The notes below the pieces were generated by a model. That model had not been told where the DNA came from and did not search any database. It worked only from the letters and a program-made list of their open reading frames with translations. The position numbers and the translations under genes were made by a program. 43,983 nucleotides of DNA from NCBI GenBank assembly GCA_024404195.1, contig JAKSQJ010000005.1, positions 1 through 43,983 of the forward strand, written 5' to 3'. This document shows, one piece after another, positions 27,059 to 35,499 of this stretch. The stretch comes from Clostridia bacterium (GTDB taxonomy: Bacteria > Bacillota > Clostridia > Oscillospirales > Acutalibacteraceae). Within the stretch, counting starts at the first letter, position 1; every line of letters starts with the position of its first letter.

Positions 27059-27643
27059 TTATGCCGTTTGATTATCGGAAAAAATTTCGCTTGTTAAAAT
27101 ATTATATCCGAACTTTGAATTATTATTTTTAACAAAAACGGTTGTTGCGGTAAGATTTTCGGTATCTCCGTCAAGCGAGGTTACGGCGATATCGGTTGTG
27201 GCGGTAACAGTTCCGTCCTCATTATACTTTAAGGAAATGTTACTGTGCTTATATGCCGTAAATCCCGAAACGGCATAAACATAACCCTCTTTATAAGGAT
27301 ATTCGCCGTTTAATTTTGAAAGGTCAACAATCTCAATGCCATACATATCATAAACAAACGAAATGACATCTTTTTCGGGGATATAACCCTCTTGGTCAAC
27401 AGAATCCTTAAAAACATTTACCGAGCAGTTGACAATATCATCAACATTGTCAAAATCGGCGCCGTAAACATAGTTTTTATTTAACATCAAAAGGAAAATA
27501 TCTTCATTTTCATTAGTTTCGGCAACCGTTTTTACCTCATAATCGGCAGAAACGGGAGCGGCGGCATAACTTGAAAAAACAAAGGAAGACAGGATAACGG
27601 CAAGGCAAACGGCGGCAATAACAAAAAGCGTTGTCTTTTTCAT
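27059..27643 (-). CDS. Secreted protein of unknown function
   Basis: This 194-residue protein has an N-terminal signal: MKKT, then a hydrophobic stretch to about residue 22, and probable signal peptidase cleavage near SYAAA-PVSA (about residue 30). No lipobox or C-terminal anchor is seen, so it may be released. The mature part is acidic, with segments such as GYIPEKDVISFVYDMYG and TATTDIAVTSLDGDTENLTA that suggest a beta-rich domain. I recognise no family. It has a strong AAGGAGG site and its own terminator, and is monocistronic. Confidence 0.75.
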   Translation of the reverse strand: MKKTTLFVIAAVCLAVILSSFVFSSYAAAPVSADYEVKTVAETNENEDIFLLMLNKNYVYGADFDNVDDIVNCSVNVFKDSVDQEGYIPEKDVISFVYDMYGIEIVDLSKLNGEYPYKEGYVYAVSGFTAYKHSNISLKYNEDGTVTATTDIAVTSLDGDTENLTATTVFVKNNNSKFGYNILTSEIFSDNQTA

Positions 27644-27851
27644 AGCATTATCCTCCTTCTCATTTAGTATATATTATTATACACATAACTTATAAAAATG
27701 ATAGCAACAATTATATTACAAATGTTTTCAACTTTGTTACCTTTAAGGTATTTTTTGCATATAATAAAAAACTCGTTTTAGTGCAAATTCTACAAAAAGC
27801 ACTTCTTTGTGACATTTGAATAGTTTTTTTGCACATTTTTAATAATTTTAG

Positions 27852-27880
27852 TTGTATTTGCTTAAAAACTATGGTATAAT
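27852..27880 (+). promoter_or_regulatory. Promoter of the EF-G-2 gene
   Basis: A consensus TATAAT (27875-27880) preceded by TGG, an extended -10, stands 17 bases after TTGTAT (27852-27857). The -35 is weak (3 of 6), which the extended -10 may offset. The leader has a small 6-base hairpin (27894-27912). The rest of the 286-base gap back to 27644 is A+T-rich; I see no further gene in it. Confidence 0.55.
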
Positions 27881-27929
27881 CAATTTAACCAATTAAGGCG
27901 TTTTATGCCTTACATAAGGAGCGAAAAAA

Positions 27930-29963
27930 ATGAAACAGTATTCTGCTGAAAAAATCAAAAATATCGCCGTTCTCGGTCACAGTAATTCGGGTAAAACGAC
28001 CCTTGCCGACTCTATTCTTTGTTACGGCAAGGCAACCGACCGTATCGGAAACACCTCCGAAGGAACCGCACCGCTTGACTTTGACCCCGAGGAGAAAAAG
28101 AGGGGTTGCTCGGTTCAGACATCGGTCTATGCCCTTGCCTTCAACGACCAAAAAATAAATCTTATTGACGCACCGGGACTTTTTGACTTTGCCGGAGGTG
28201 TCAGCGAGGCGTTAAGCGCCGCCGATTCGGTTGTTATTGCCGTTTCGGGTAAATCGGGTATTACAATAGGCGCCAAGCAGGCATATAAAAAAGCAAAGGC
28301 ACTTAATAAGCCCGTCGCATTTTTTGTAGGAAAGCTTGATTCAAGCCATGCGCATTTTTACCGAGTTATTTCCTCTCTTGTTGCAAACTACGGCTCGGTT
28401 ATTTGCCCTATCGTTGTTCCCTATCTTGAGGACGAAGCGGTTAAATGCTATGTAAATCTAATTGAGAATAAGGCGTATAGCTTTAACGGTTTTGAAAAGA
28501 GCGAGGTTGCGCTCCCCGAAAACACCGAAATCGGTCAAATGAGGGATATGCTTCTTGAAGCGGTTGCCTCAACCGACGATAACTTAATGGAAAAATATTT
28601 CGGCGGCGAAGAATTTACAACCGAAGAAATCATATCGGGACTTAAAACGGGTGTCCTTGCAGGTGATATTTGTCCTGTTTACTGCGGTGTTCAGCAAAAC
28701 GGTGATGCCGTTTGCCTATTTGCCGACAGTATTTTTGAACTTTTCCCGTCAGCCGCCGAAGCTAAACCCGATTTAGCGGAAGAAAGCAAAACCGACCTTG
28801 CAGACGAGAATGCTCTTTATGTATTTAAGACCGTTGCCGACCCGTTTGTAGGCAAGCTTTCATACTTTAAGGTTATTGCCGGAAAAATAAATTCCGATGC
28901 AAAGCTTAAAAACTGCCGCACCGAAAAGGAAGAAAAAATCACCAAGGTTATGTGGCTTAAAGGCGGAAAGCAGGTGGACGCAAACGAAATCGTTTGCGGC
29001 GATATAGGTTGCGTTTCAAAATTAGGCGATGTTGCAACGGGTGATACCCTTTCTTCAAGCGGTAAGGTTATAGTCCGTCCCCCCGTATTTCCGAAGCCGA
29101 CTCTTAAAACCGCTATATTCCCTGCCAACAAGGGCGACGAAGAAAAGGTTAATTCGGGAATTTTAAGGTTAATGGAGGAAGACCCGACAATTAAGCTTTA
29201 CTCCGACAAGGAAACAAAGGAACAGGTTATTATGACACTCGGCGAACAACACCTTGACCTTCTTGTTTCACGGCTTAAAACAAAGTTCGGCACCGCCGTT
29301 ACATTAAAGGCGCCGAAAATTGCATACAGAGAAACGATAAGAAAATCGGTTAAAGCTCAGGGCAGACATAAGAAACAGTCGGGCGGTCACGGTCAGTTCG
29401 GTGATGTCTGGATAGAGTTTGAGCCCTGCGACAGCGAGGAGCTTATCTTTGAAGAAAAGGTATTCGGCGGCGCCGTTCCGAAAAACTTCTTCCCTGCCGT
29501 TGAAAAAGGTCTTAAAGATTCAACTGCAAACGGTGTTCTCGCAGGTTATCCGATGGTCGGAATAAAGGCAACCCTTTATGACGGCTCATACCACCCCGTT
29601 GACTCCTCGGAAATGGCGTTTAAGACGGCGGCATCTATTGCTTTTAAGGAAGGTATAACCGCCGCAAACCCCGTTTTAATGGAGCCGATAGGTACATTAA
29701 AGGTTGCGGTATCCGACGATGTTTTGGGTGATATTATAGGCGATATAAACAAGCGCCGAGGAAGAATTATCGGTATGAATCCCCTGCCCGACAAAATGCA
29801 GGAGGTTTTAGGCGAAGTGCCTATTGCCGAAATGTCTGATTTCTCAACCGCTATGCGTTCCATAACGGGAGGAAGCGCCGAGTTTGACCTTGACTTTGTT
29901 CGTTACGAGGATGTTCCTCAAAACATTGCCGATAAGATTATAGCCGAGGCAAAGGCACAATAA
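27930..29963 (+). CDS. EF-G-2-type translation-factor GTPase
   Basis: This 677-residue protein has the five-domain layout of elongation factor G. It resembles the EF-G-2 paralogue of Thermus: G1 GHSNSGKT (16-23), LIDAPGLFDF, and the domain IV segment KKQSGGHGQFGDVW, followed by VDSSEMAFK. The switch II His of the normal DTPGHVDF is Leu84 here, and the NKxD base-recognition motif is GKLD (134-137). It is therefore unlikely to be the main EF-G, whose gene is usually with rpsL/rpsG, and GTP hydrolysis may be altered. Family members bind ribosomes, but their role is poorly known. It is transcribed alone, with a strong AAGGAG site. Confidence 0.85.
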   Translation: MKQYSAEKIKNIAVLGHSNSGKTTLADSILCYGKATDRIGNTSEGTAPLDFDPEEKKRGCSVQTSVYALAFNDQKINLIDAPGLFDFAGGVSEALSAADSVVIAVSGKSGITIGAKQAYKKAKALNKPVAFFVGKLDSSHAHFYRVISSLVANYGSVICPIVVPYLEDEAVKCYVNLIENKAYSFNGFEKSEVALPENTEIGQMRDMLLEAVASTDDNLMEKYFGGEEFTTEEIISGLKTGVLAGDICPVYCGVQQNGDAVCLFADSIFELFPSAAEAKPDLAEESKTDLADENALYVFKTVADPFVGKLSYFKVIAGKINSDAKLKNCRTEKEEKITKVMWLKGGKQVDANEIVCGDIGCVSKLGDVATGDTLSSSGKVIVRPPVFPKPTLKTAIFPANKGDEEKVNSGILRLMEEDPTIKLYSDKETKEQVIMTLGEQHLDLLVSRLKTKFGTAVTLKAPKIAYRETIRKSVKAQGRHKKQSGGHGQFGDVWIEFEPCDSEELIFEEKVFGGAVPKNFFPAVEKGLKDSTANGVLAGYPMVGIKATLYDGSYHPVDSSEMAFKTAASIAFKEGITAANPVLMEPIGTLKVAVSDDVLGDIIGDINKRRGRIIGMNPLPDKMQEVLGEVPIAEMSDFSTAMRSITGGSAEFDLDFVRYEDVPQNIADKIIAEAKAQ

Positions 29964-29981
29964 AATAAACAGTAAAAAATT

Positions 29982-30011
29982 AAGCGGTTCTTCAAAAGAA
30001 CCGCTTTTTAT
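29982..30011. terminator. Terminator after the EF-G-2 gene
   Basis: The arms 29982-29992 and 29996-30006 pair (11 bases, tight loop) and TTTTT runs on the plus strand. In minus sense the stem is followed by AATTTTTT, so it can also stop galactosidase transcripts, whose stop lies about 100 bases away. Confidence 0.85.
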
Positions 30012-30101
30012 TATGCTTAGCCTGACAAGAATAATCCGAACCCGCCCGAAAGAGCGACTTTTCGGTGTATTTTTGTTTTTCAATTTTGATGGGCGCCTAT
30101 G

Positions 30102-32270
30102 TTATTTTTTGTTAAGTTCAAGTATCTTTGATTTATACTCAAAATCGTTACAATACCAAATACCCTTATTCATAAGGTAATCGCCGCCGTAAATCTTACC
30201 GTCAAGCTCATAGGAAGCCGTTTCGTCAAGTCCTGCAAGTTTAATATAAGTATCCTTTGCGGCAACAATGGAGGTTTTCGGATAAATGCAAACAAGAACG
30301 GTGTTCTTATCCTTTGAAATAAACTCGTTTACCGAAACATCGCTGTCAAAGGGTGAAGAAATTCTGTAAAGGTCGCCTTTATGGAAAATCTCTCCCAAAC
30401 GGCGATAATCTTCAACCGCTTTTTTGGCGATTTGGAGTTCCTCATCTGTGCATTTATTAAGGTCAAGCTCATAACCGAACTGACCGGGAATTGCAACATT
30501 ACATCTATAATCAAAGGGTGTTGTTCTGCCGATTTGATGATTGGGACAGGCGGAAACATGACAACCCATTGAAGAATACGGATAAATAAAGCTTGTTCCA
30601 TACTGGATTTTAATTCTTTCAACCGCATCGGTATCATCGCTTGTCCAGACCTGAGGCATAAACTGCAAAATTCCGCAATCGTATCTTCCGCCGCCGCTTG
30701 CGCACGCCTCAAACAAAACATTCGGGAAACGCTTTGTAAGGTTGCCTAAAACGGAGTAAAGACCGAGCATATAACGGTGCATAACCTCGCCTTGATGTTC
30801 GGCATCAAGCAATGCGGAGCCGACCTCCGACATAGTGCGGTTCATATCCCATTTAACATAGCTGACATTTGCATTTTCAAGGATATTTCCGACCGCATTT
30901 TCAACATATTCGCAAACATCTTTTCTTGAAAGGTCCAAAGTCAACTGATTTCTTATCTGGCTCGGAGTTCTGCCCTTTGTATGAATAATCCAGTCGGGGT
31001 GAGCCCTATACAAATCACTGTCGGGATTTACCATTTCCGGCTCAAACCATAAGCCGAAATTCATTCCCAAACCGTTGATTTTTTCGGCAAGTCCCTTAAT
31101 ACCGCCGGGCAAACGGTCCTTATTTTCAACCCAGTCGCCGAGTCCGCTCTTATCATTGCTTCTCGTTCCGAACCAACCGTCATCAAGCACCATTGTATCA
31201 ATGCCGATTTCTTTGGCTTTTTTGGCGATGTTTACGATTTTTTCCTCGTTTATATCAAAATATGTAGCTTCCCAGTTATTGATAAGCGCAAAACGCTCAA
31301 TATCTCTGTATTTTCCCTTGGAAACACGGTTTCTTATAACATTATGGAAAACTCTTGACATTCCCGAAAGACCCTCGTTTGAATAGGAAAGGATAATTTC
31401 GGGGGAGCTGAAGCTTTCGCCATTTTGGAGCACCCATTCAAACTCTCTCGGATTTATACCCATATAAGCTCTTATTGTTCCGTAGGCGTTAACCTCGGTT
31501 CCTGCAATAAAACTACCGCTATATACAAATCCGAAGCCGTAAGCATTACCGCAAAGCTCGGTTGTATCACTATCGCAAACGGCGATAAACGGATTATAAA
31601 AATGACTGCTTACGCCGACATTGCTTTGGATACTTGTATTTCCGCCGGCAATTTCGTTACGGGTTACAAAGCGCTCTCTCGCCCAAGTTCCGTCAAGATG
31701 GATAATGTCGCTCTTCGGCGCACCGAAAAAGTCAACACTTCCGCTTAAAACGGAGTTTATGCGCATAGTTTCGCCGTTATTTACGATTTTCACGCTTCTT
31801 GTTATGGCGTCAAACTCCTCAAAAACCGAATAGTAAAGAATTATTTCCAAATTTTTAAGCTTATCAAAAAGGGTAACCGCAAGGGTTGAAACCTTATCGC
31901 CTTTTTCGGCATAAACCGAAGGTAACCCTTCTATTTCGGGCTTTCCGTCAATAATCTCATAGTTCTTAAAATCCGCCTTTGTAACACGGCTTCCGTCTGA
32001 ATATACGGCGGAAAAATCGCAAATTCTTGAATCACCGCCACCGTATTGAGAATATTCAAGAGGCATAAAGTTGGTTGAATACTCGCCGTAATCAAAAGGA
32101 GAATGAGAACGGGAACAAAATTCGTCCTTCCAGTTTTCATTTATTTCATTAGTTAATTTCTTACCCCAATACAAATGAACGAGAAGCTTATCGTCAAGCA
32201 AACCGAACGCATAAGAGGTTTTATTTGTTGAAAGGGTAAAGACCTTTGTTTTTTCGTTAAAAGTAATCAT
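30102..32270 (-). CDS. Alpha-galactosidase, glycoside hydrolase family 36
   Basis: This 722-residue protein has an N-terminal beta-sandwich, a central (beta/alpha)8 barrel and a C-terminal beta domain. The nucleophile Asp is in YVKWDMNR near residue 474 and the acid/base Asp in TSDDTDA near 545. Other GH36 blocks are VLDDGWFG, GLWFEPEMVNPDSDL and EACASGGGRYDCG. It releases terminal alpha-galactose from raffinose-type sugars. No signal peptide is seen, so it acts inside the cell on imported sugars. It follows a cysteine synthase gene by 12 bases; no transporter or sugar regulator is nearby, which is unusual for this family. Confidence 0.95.
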   Translation of the reverse strand: MITFNEKTKVFTLSTNKTSYAFGLLDDKLLVHLYWGKKLTNEINENWKDEFCSRSHSPFDYGEYSTNFMPLEYSQYGGGDSRICDFSAVYSDGSRVTKADFKNYEIIDGKPEIEGLPSVYAEKGDKVSTLAVTLFDKLKNLEIILYYSVFEEFDAITRSVKIVNNGETMRINSVLSGSVDFFGAPKSDIIHLDGTWARERFVTRNEIAGGNTSIQSNVGVSSHFYNPFIAVCDSDTTELCGNAYGFGFVYSGSFIAGTEVNAYGTIRAYMGINPREFEWVLQNGESFSSPEIILSYSNEGLSGMSRVFHNVIRNRVSKGKYRDIERFALINNWEATYFDINEEKIVNIAKKAKEIGIDTMVLDDGWFGTRSNDKSGLGDWVENKDRLPGGIKGLAEKINGLGMNFGLWFEPEMVNPDSDLYRAHPDWIIHTKGRTPSQIRNQLTLDLSRKDVCEYVENAVGNILENANVSYVKWDMNRTMSEVGSALLDAEHQGEVMHRYMLGLYSVLGNLTKRFPNVLFEACASGGGRYDCGILQFMPQVWTSDDTDAVERIKIQYGTSFIYPYSSMGCHVSACPNHQIGRTTPFDYRCNVAIPGQFGYELDLNKCTDEELQIAKKAVEDYRRLGEIFHKGDLYRISSPFDSDVSVNEFISKDKNTVLVCIYPKTSIVAAKDTYIKLAGLDETASYELDGKIYGGDYLMNKGIWYCNDFEYKSKILELNKK

Positions 32271-32282
32271 TTATATCTCCTG

Positions 32283-33209
32283 TTATTCAAATAGTGGTGT
32301 TGAAAAATATCTTTCGGCGGTATCGGGCAAAACGGTTACGACGGTTTTACCTTTGCCGAGTTTTTTTGCAAGTTTAAGTGCGGCGGCAACATTCGTTCCG
32401 CTGCTTATTCCGCACATAATGCCCTCTTTTGATGCCAAATCTTTTGACATCTGAATTGCCTCATTATCCTTAATGATGCAAATATCATCGTATATGTTCT
32501 GATTTAATATGGCAGGTATCACGCCGTCGCCAATGCCCATTTGAAGATGAGTTCCTATTGAGCCGCCCGAAAGAATTGCGGCATTTTCGGGCTCTGCCGC
32601 CCAAATTATCATATCGGGATTTTTTTCTTTAAGGACTTCGCCGATACCCGTAATCGTTCCGCCCGTTCCTATTCCCGAGCAAAAACCGTCTATCCTGCCG
32701 TCAACCTGCTCTAAAATTTCCCTTGCGGTTTCGTTTCGCTGAACGGCGGGGTTTGCAGGGTTTTCAAACTGTTGAGGAACAAAAACATTTTTATCCTCAT
32801 CTTTCATTTCAAGCGCCGTTTTAAGACACTTTTCAATGCATTTCCCGATATTTCCGTCATCGTGAATTAAAATAACCTCGGCGCCGTAATGATTAACAAG
32901 CTTTCTTCTTTCCTCGCTTACCGAATCGGGCATAATGATTTTAACCTTATAACCCTTTACGGCTCCGACAAGAGCAAGACCGATGCCCTGATTTCCGCTT
33001 GTCGGCTCAACGATAACCGTATCTTTATTTATAAGCCCTCTTTTTTCGGCTTCCTTTATCATATTATCGGCAGTTCGGGTTTTTATTGAGCCGCCGACAT
33101 TAAGTCCTTCAAATTTAACAAGGATATCCGCATCGTCGGGTCCCGTTATATTTGAGAGCTTAATCATAGGCGTATTGCCCATTGCCTCTAAAATATTGTT
33201 ATAAATCAT
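32283..33209 (-). CDS. cysK: Cysteine synthase family PLP enzyme (CysK-like)
   Basis: This 308-residue fold type II PLP enzyme has the Schiff-base Lys43 in VGGSIKTR, the phosphate loop GTGGTITG near 180, and the C-terminal GISSG and PDTAERYFST motifs of O-acetylserine sulfhydrylases. Two active-site motifs differ from classical CysK: NVGGSIKTRTA for NPxxSVKDR, and TSGNQG (70-75) for TSGNTG. The second is the substrate-binding loop, so the substrate or sulfur donor might differ. A perfect promoter lies upstream and the gene is co-oriented with, and 12 bases before, the alpha-galactosidase gene. Cysteine synthase is the best call; a related beta-replacement enzyme is possible. Confidence 0.85.
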   Translation of the reverse strand: MIYNNILEAMGNTPMIKLSNITGPDDADILVKFEGLNVGGSIKTRTADNMIKEAEKRGLINKDTVIVEPTSGNQGIGLALVGAVKGYKVKIIMPDSVSEERRKLVNHYGAEVILIHDDGNIGKCIEKCLKTALEMKDEDKNVFVPQQFENPANPAVQRNETAREILEQVDGRIDGFCSGIGTGGTITGIGEVLKEKNPDMIIWAAEPENAAILSGGSIGTHLQMGIGDGVIPAILNQNIYDDICIIKDNEAIQMSKDLASKEGIMCGISSGTNVAAALKLAKKLGKGKTVVTVLPDTAERYFSTPLFE

Positions 33210-33238
33210 TATAATACCCCTTATACAACACTATGATA

Positions 33239-33267
33239 ATTATATATGTTTTGCTACAATATGTCAA
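33239..33267 (-). promoter_or_regulatory. Consensus promoter of the cysK-galactosidase unit
   Basis: TTGACA (33262-33267), a 17-base spacer and TATAAT (33239-33244) make a perfect sigma-A consensus about 30 bases before the cysK start. Unregulated, it should be very strong. The leader is too short for a T-box or S-box riboswitch. Confidence 0.82.
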
Positions 33268-33327
33268 TGACTTGTGACCCACAAAAAAACTTTTCGTCAG
33301 TATAATCAAATGCTTTTGATTTCATTG

Positions 33328-33356
33328 TTGAAAACATACAATTTATATGATATTAT
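33328..33356 (+). promoter_or_regulatory. Promoter of the membrane-protein gene at 33385
   Basis: TTGAAA (33328-33333), a 17-base spacer and TATTAT (33351-33356) lie 28 bases upstream of the ATG at 33385. The position rules out the in-frame upstream start at 33274, which would lie upstream of the promoter. Confidence 0.68.
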
Positions 33357-33384
33357 ATTTGCATATTATCAAAAGGGTGAAAAT

Positions 33385-34272
33385 ATGAACGAAAACTACT
33401 TTTTCAAAAATTTCAAGAACGATATAGCGGAAAATAAAAAGCGGTTTGACGAAAAAACCGCCAACTCGGGCGCACACTCAAAACAAAACAGCGCTTTTCA
33501 AAACATAATCGGATATATCGTTGCTTTTTTCTCGGCTATCGGCGCATTTATTTTATCGCTATATAAAAAGCTTTCTTTACTTGCTAAAATCCTTATCGGC
33601 TCTGCCGCTTTGTTGCTCGTTGCGGCAATTATCTTAATTACCGCTCTTTCTCCGTCAAACAAAAGTGTAAGCAAAAGCAACAGCATAGAACAAGGCGAAA
33701 GCACTAAAAGTGTTTTGGATATTTTTCACCCAAACAAAAAAAGCGAAAACAAAAAGAAATCGCCGAGTAAGAGTCCTAAAAGTGTTTCTAAAGAATATAT
33801 AAAGCATATTGCCGTTTTTGACTATTCTTCGGTTGAGAATACCGAACTTATACCGACAAAAACTATTTTTGAAAAAATCGTATCATCGGATTTCGGCTCT
33901 TATATTCAAAGAAACATTGAGCTTCAAGTGGCGGATTTTGACAGTAATATCCGTGTAACAATTAACGGTGTCAAGCAAAACGAAATCATTGAAAGCGACC
34001 AAGCTTATATTAAGGATTTTCTTTCATATTTCGGCACTTCTGTTCCGAAAAACGAGCTGAAAACGGGAAAATGGGTTACGGTTTCTTATACCATTACGGG
34101 AGACACCGGCTCAGTCGTAAATGACGATACGCAGCTATTCTTAATAAATCACGAACACAAAAACAAAAGCTCCTGGAAGGTCATCCAAAAGGAATATGTT
34201 GATGATTTTATCGTAAGAAGCAATATGATAAATCAAGAAATGAATAATTTTTCGGCTAACCCCGACAATTAA
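33385..34272 (+). CDS. Single-pass membrane protein of unknown function
   Basis: This protein of about 295 residues begins at the ATG at 33385, behind AAAGGGTG. The first 55 residues are polar and charged. A hydrophobic stretch with two parts follows (about 48-65 and 75-95); the second, ILIGSAALLLVAAIILITAL, is a clear membrane helix. A Lys/Ser-rich linker (about 100-135) leads to a globular domain of about 150 residues, probably outside the cell, with strands such as GKWVTVSYTITGD. I recognise no family. It is 18 bases before a lipoprotein gene, with which it probably works. Confidence 0.75.
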   Translation: MNENYFFKNFKNDIAENKKRFDEKTANSGAHSKQNSAFQNIIGYIVAFFSAIGAFILSLYKKLSLLAKILIGSAALLLVAAIILITALSPSNKSVSKSNSIEQGESTKSVLDIFHPNKKSENKKKSPSKSPKSVSKEYIKHIAVFDYSSVENTELIPTKTIFEKIVSSDFGSYIQRNIELQVADFDSNIRVTINGVKQNEIIESDQAYIKDFLSYFGTSVPKNELKTGKWVTVSYTITGDTGSVVNDDTQLFLINHEHKNKSSWKVIQKEYVDDFIVRSNMINQEMNNFSANPDN

Positions 34273-34290
34273 ACCAATGAAGGTATCAAA

Positions 34291-34989
34291 ATGAAAAAAA
34301 CGATAACCGTTATTTCTTTAATGCTTTGTTTTATTTTAAGCGTTTCTCTTACGGGATGCAAAAAGAACAAAAAAGAAAAACCGAAAAATGCAACCTCTTC
34401 GCTTACCTCCTCAACAAGCAAAAACGAGAGCAAAAACGAGAGCAAAAACGAAACCGAAACACCAACCGTTTCGCCCGAAGAATTTGTTGAAAATTGGATT
34501 ATCGCCACCAACAAACCCGATGCGAACTATATTGACAGCAACACCCTGTTCAGCGGCAAAGAATTTTATAAAAAGTTAGCCGAAATGAATAATACGGATG
34601 TTTCGGAATACTACAAAACGCAGTCGGGCGGAAAGGCAACCGATTATAAAAGCTTTATGGAGTATAATAATTCGTTGCGGCTAAACTATTTTACTTCAAC
34701 ATTCGGGACTGCCGATGTCAAAACAACGGTTAAGTCCTTAAAATCAGAGCCGCTTGACGAAAATTGCCTTAATCTTATAAAAGAAACCTTTTTGGATTTT
34801 GATTATCTTGACCCAAGTGCTATTAAAAGTCCGATTTTAGTAACCGCAAACTATACCCTTACGGGCGGTAACACCTCGCAGGACTTCACCGAATATTATA
34901 TCATCGTTGATTATAAAGGCAATTATAAATACTTCGTTCATACCGACGATTTAGACACCCTCAACGACACCTTAAACACCACAAAATAA
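34291..34989 (+). CDS. Putative lipoprotein of unknown function with a repeat linker
   Basis: This 232-residue protein has a lipoprotein signal ending in LTGC (Cys23). A Lys-rich patch and a linker with three SKNE repeats follow (about residues 43-54). The outer domain begins near VSPEEFVENWI and ends in a strand-rich part, ILVTANYTLTGG then YYIIVDYKGNYKYF. The last part recalls the end of the preceding membrane protein (VTVSYTITGD, TQLFLI), so the two may share a fold; this is only a visual impression. The two genes form one transcript ending at 35040. Confidence 0.75.
   Translation: MKKTITVISLMLCFILSVSLTGCKKNKKEKPKNATSSLTSSTSKNESKNESKNETETPTVSPEEFVENWIIATNKPDANYIDSNTLFSGKEFYKKLAEMNNTDVSEYYKTQSGGKATDYKSFMEYNNSLRLNYFTSTFGTADVKTTVKSLKSEPLDENCLNLIKETFLDFDYLDPSAIKSPILVTANYTLTGGNTSQDFTEYYIIVDYKGNYKYFVHTDDLDTLNDTLNTTK
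34417..34452 (+). repeat. Three tandem 12-base repeats in the lipoprotein linker
   Basis: The unit AGCAAAAACGAG occurs at 34417-34428 and 34429-34440, with a third copy at 34441-34452 ending in A. It encodes Ser-Lys-Asn-Glu. As a multiple of three, copy-number change would alter linker length without a frameshift. Confidence 0.85.
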
Positions 34990-35010
34990 TATATTATGTC
35001 AAAAATCTAA

Positions 35011-35044
35011 AAAACCGACAGCCGAAAAGCTGTCGGTTTTTTAC
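35011..35044. terminator. Bidirectional terminator between the lipoprotein gene and rplQ
   Basis: A perfect 12-base stem (35011-35022 with 35029-35040) encloses a 6-base loop. TTTTTT on the plus strand and GGTTTTTTAG on the minus strand make it usable from both sides. It is the likely end of the alpha-operon transcript. Confidence 0.9.
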
Positions 35045-35053
35045 TTTGTCTAT

Positions 35054-35125
35054 TTAGCACACACATCATCTCGGGAAAAACTCCCGATTGCCGAAATTTT
35101 ATTCGGACGAAAATGTGAGTGCTAA
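35054..35125 (-). ncRNA. Predicted three-way-junction RNA in the rplQ 3' region
   Basis: Read on the minus strand after the rplQ stop, the outer arms 35125-35113 and 35066-35054 pair over 13 bases with one central mismatch. Inside are two hairpins. One has stem 35106-35102/35095-35091 (5 bases, loop of 6). The other has stem 35087-35082/35076-35071 (6 bases, loop of 5). The linkers are 6, 3 and 4 bases. The element lies 15 bases after rplQ and before the terminator at 35040-35011, so it would be part of the rplQ 3' untranslated region. A motif called the L17 downstream element occupies the same place in lactic acid bacteria and Listeria; I cannot say whether this one is related. Confidence 0.55.
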
Positions 35126-35140
35126 CATTTAACAGAAAAA

Positions 35141-35482
35141 TCAGATTAACTCAATAATTGCCATCTCTGCAGCATCACCACGGCGAGGGCCGGTCTTTGT
35201 AATACGGCAATAACCGCCGTTAACATCCTTATACTTAGGAGCAATCTCGTTATAAAGCTTTGCTACAACATCCTCCTTAGTAATAAAAGCCATTGCCTGA
35301 CGCTTGCTGTGAAGATTGTTTGTTTTAGCGAGTGTAATATATTTTTCTGCCATTGATCTGACTTCTTTTGCACGGGTAACGGTAGTTTCAATCTTTCCGT
35401 TTTCCAAAAGGAAAGTTACCATTGCACGAAGCATAGCAGTTCTCTGATCACTGGTTCTTCCAAGTTTACGAGTTCCTGGCAT
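35141..35482 (-). CDS. rplQ: 50S ribosomal protein L17
   Basis: This 113-residue protein begins [14 protein letters not shown] and has the L17 blocks [18 protein letters not shown] and [18 protein letters not shown]. It lies near the peptide exit tunnel of the large subunit. It is the last gene of the alpha operon, 17 bases after rpoA, followed by a structured 3' region and a terminator. Length is normal. Confidence 0.98.
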   Translation of the reverse strand: MPGTRKLGRTSDQRTAMLRAMVTFLLENGKIETTVTRAKEVRSMAEKYITLAKTNNLHSKRQAMAFITKEDVVAKLYNEIAPKYKDVNGGYCRITKTGPRRGDAAEMAIIELI

Positions 35483-35499
35483 TTATATCACTCCTTCTC

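Noticed and set aside
27738..27750. Inverted repeat TACC/GGTA followed by T6 as a plus-strand terminator
   Set aside because: The stem would be only four bases of useful length, and no plus-strand gene ends upstream of it.
27698..27781. 27-residue hydrophobic reading frame on the plus strand
   Set aside because: It has no ribosome site and lies in an A+T-rich spacer where such frames arise by chance.
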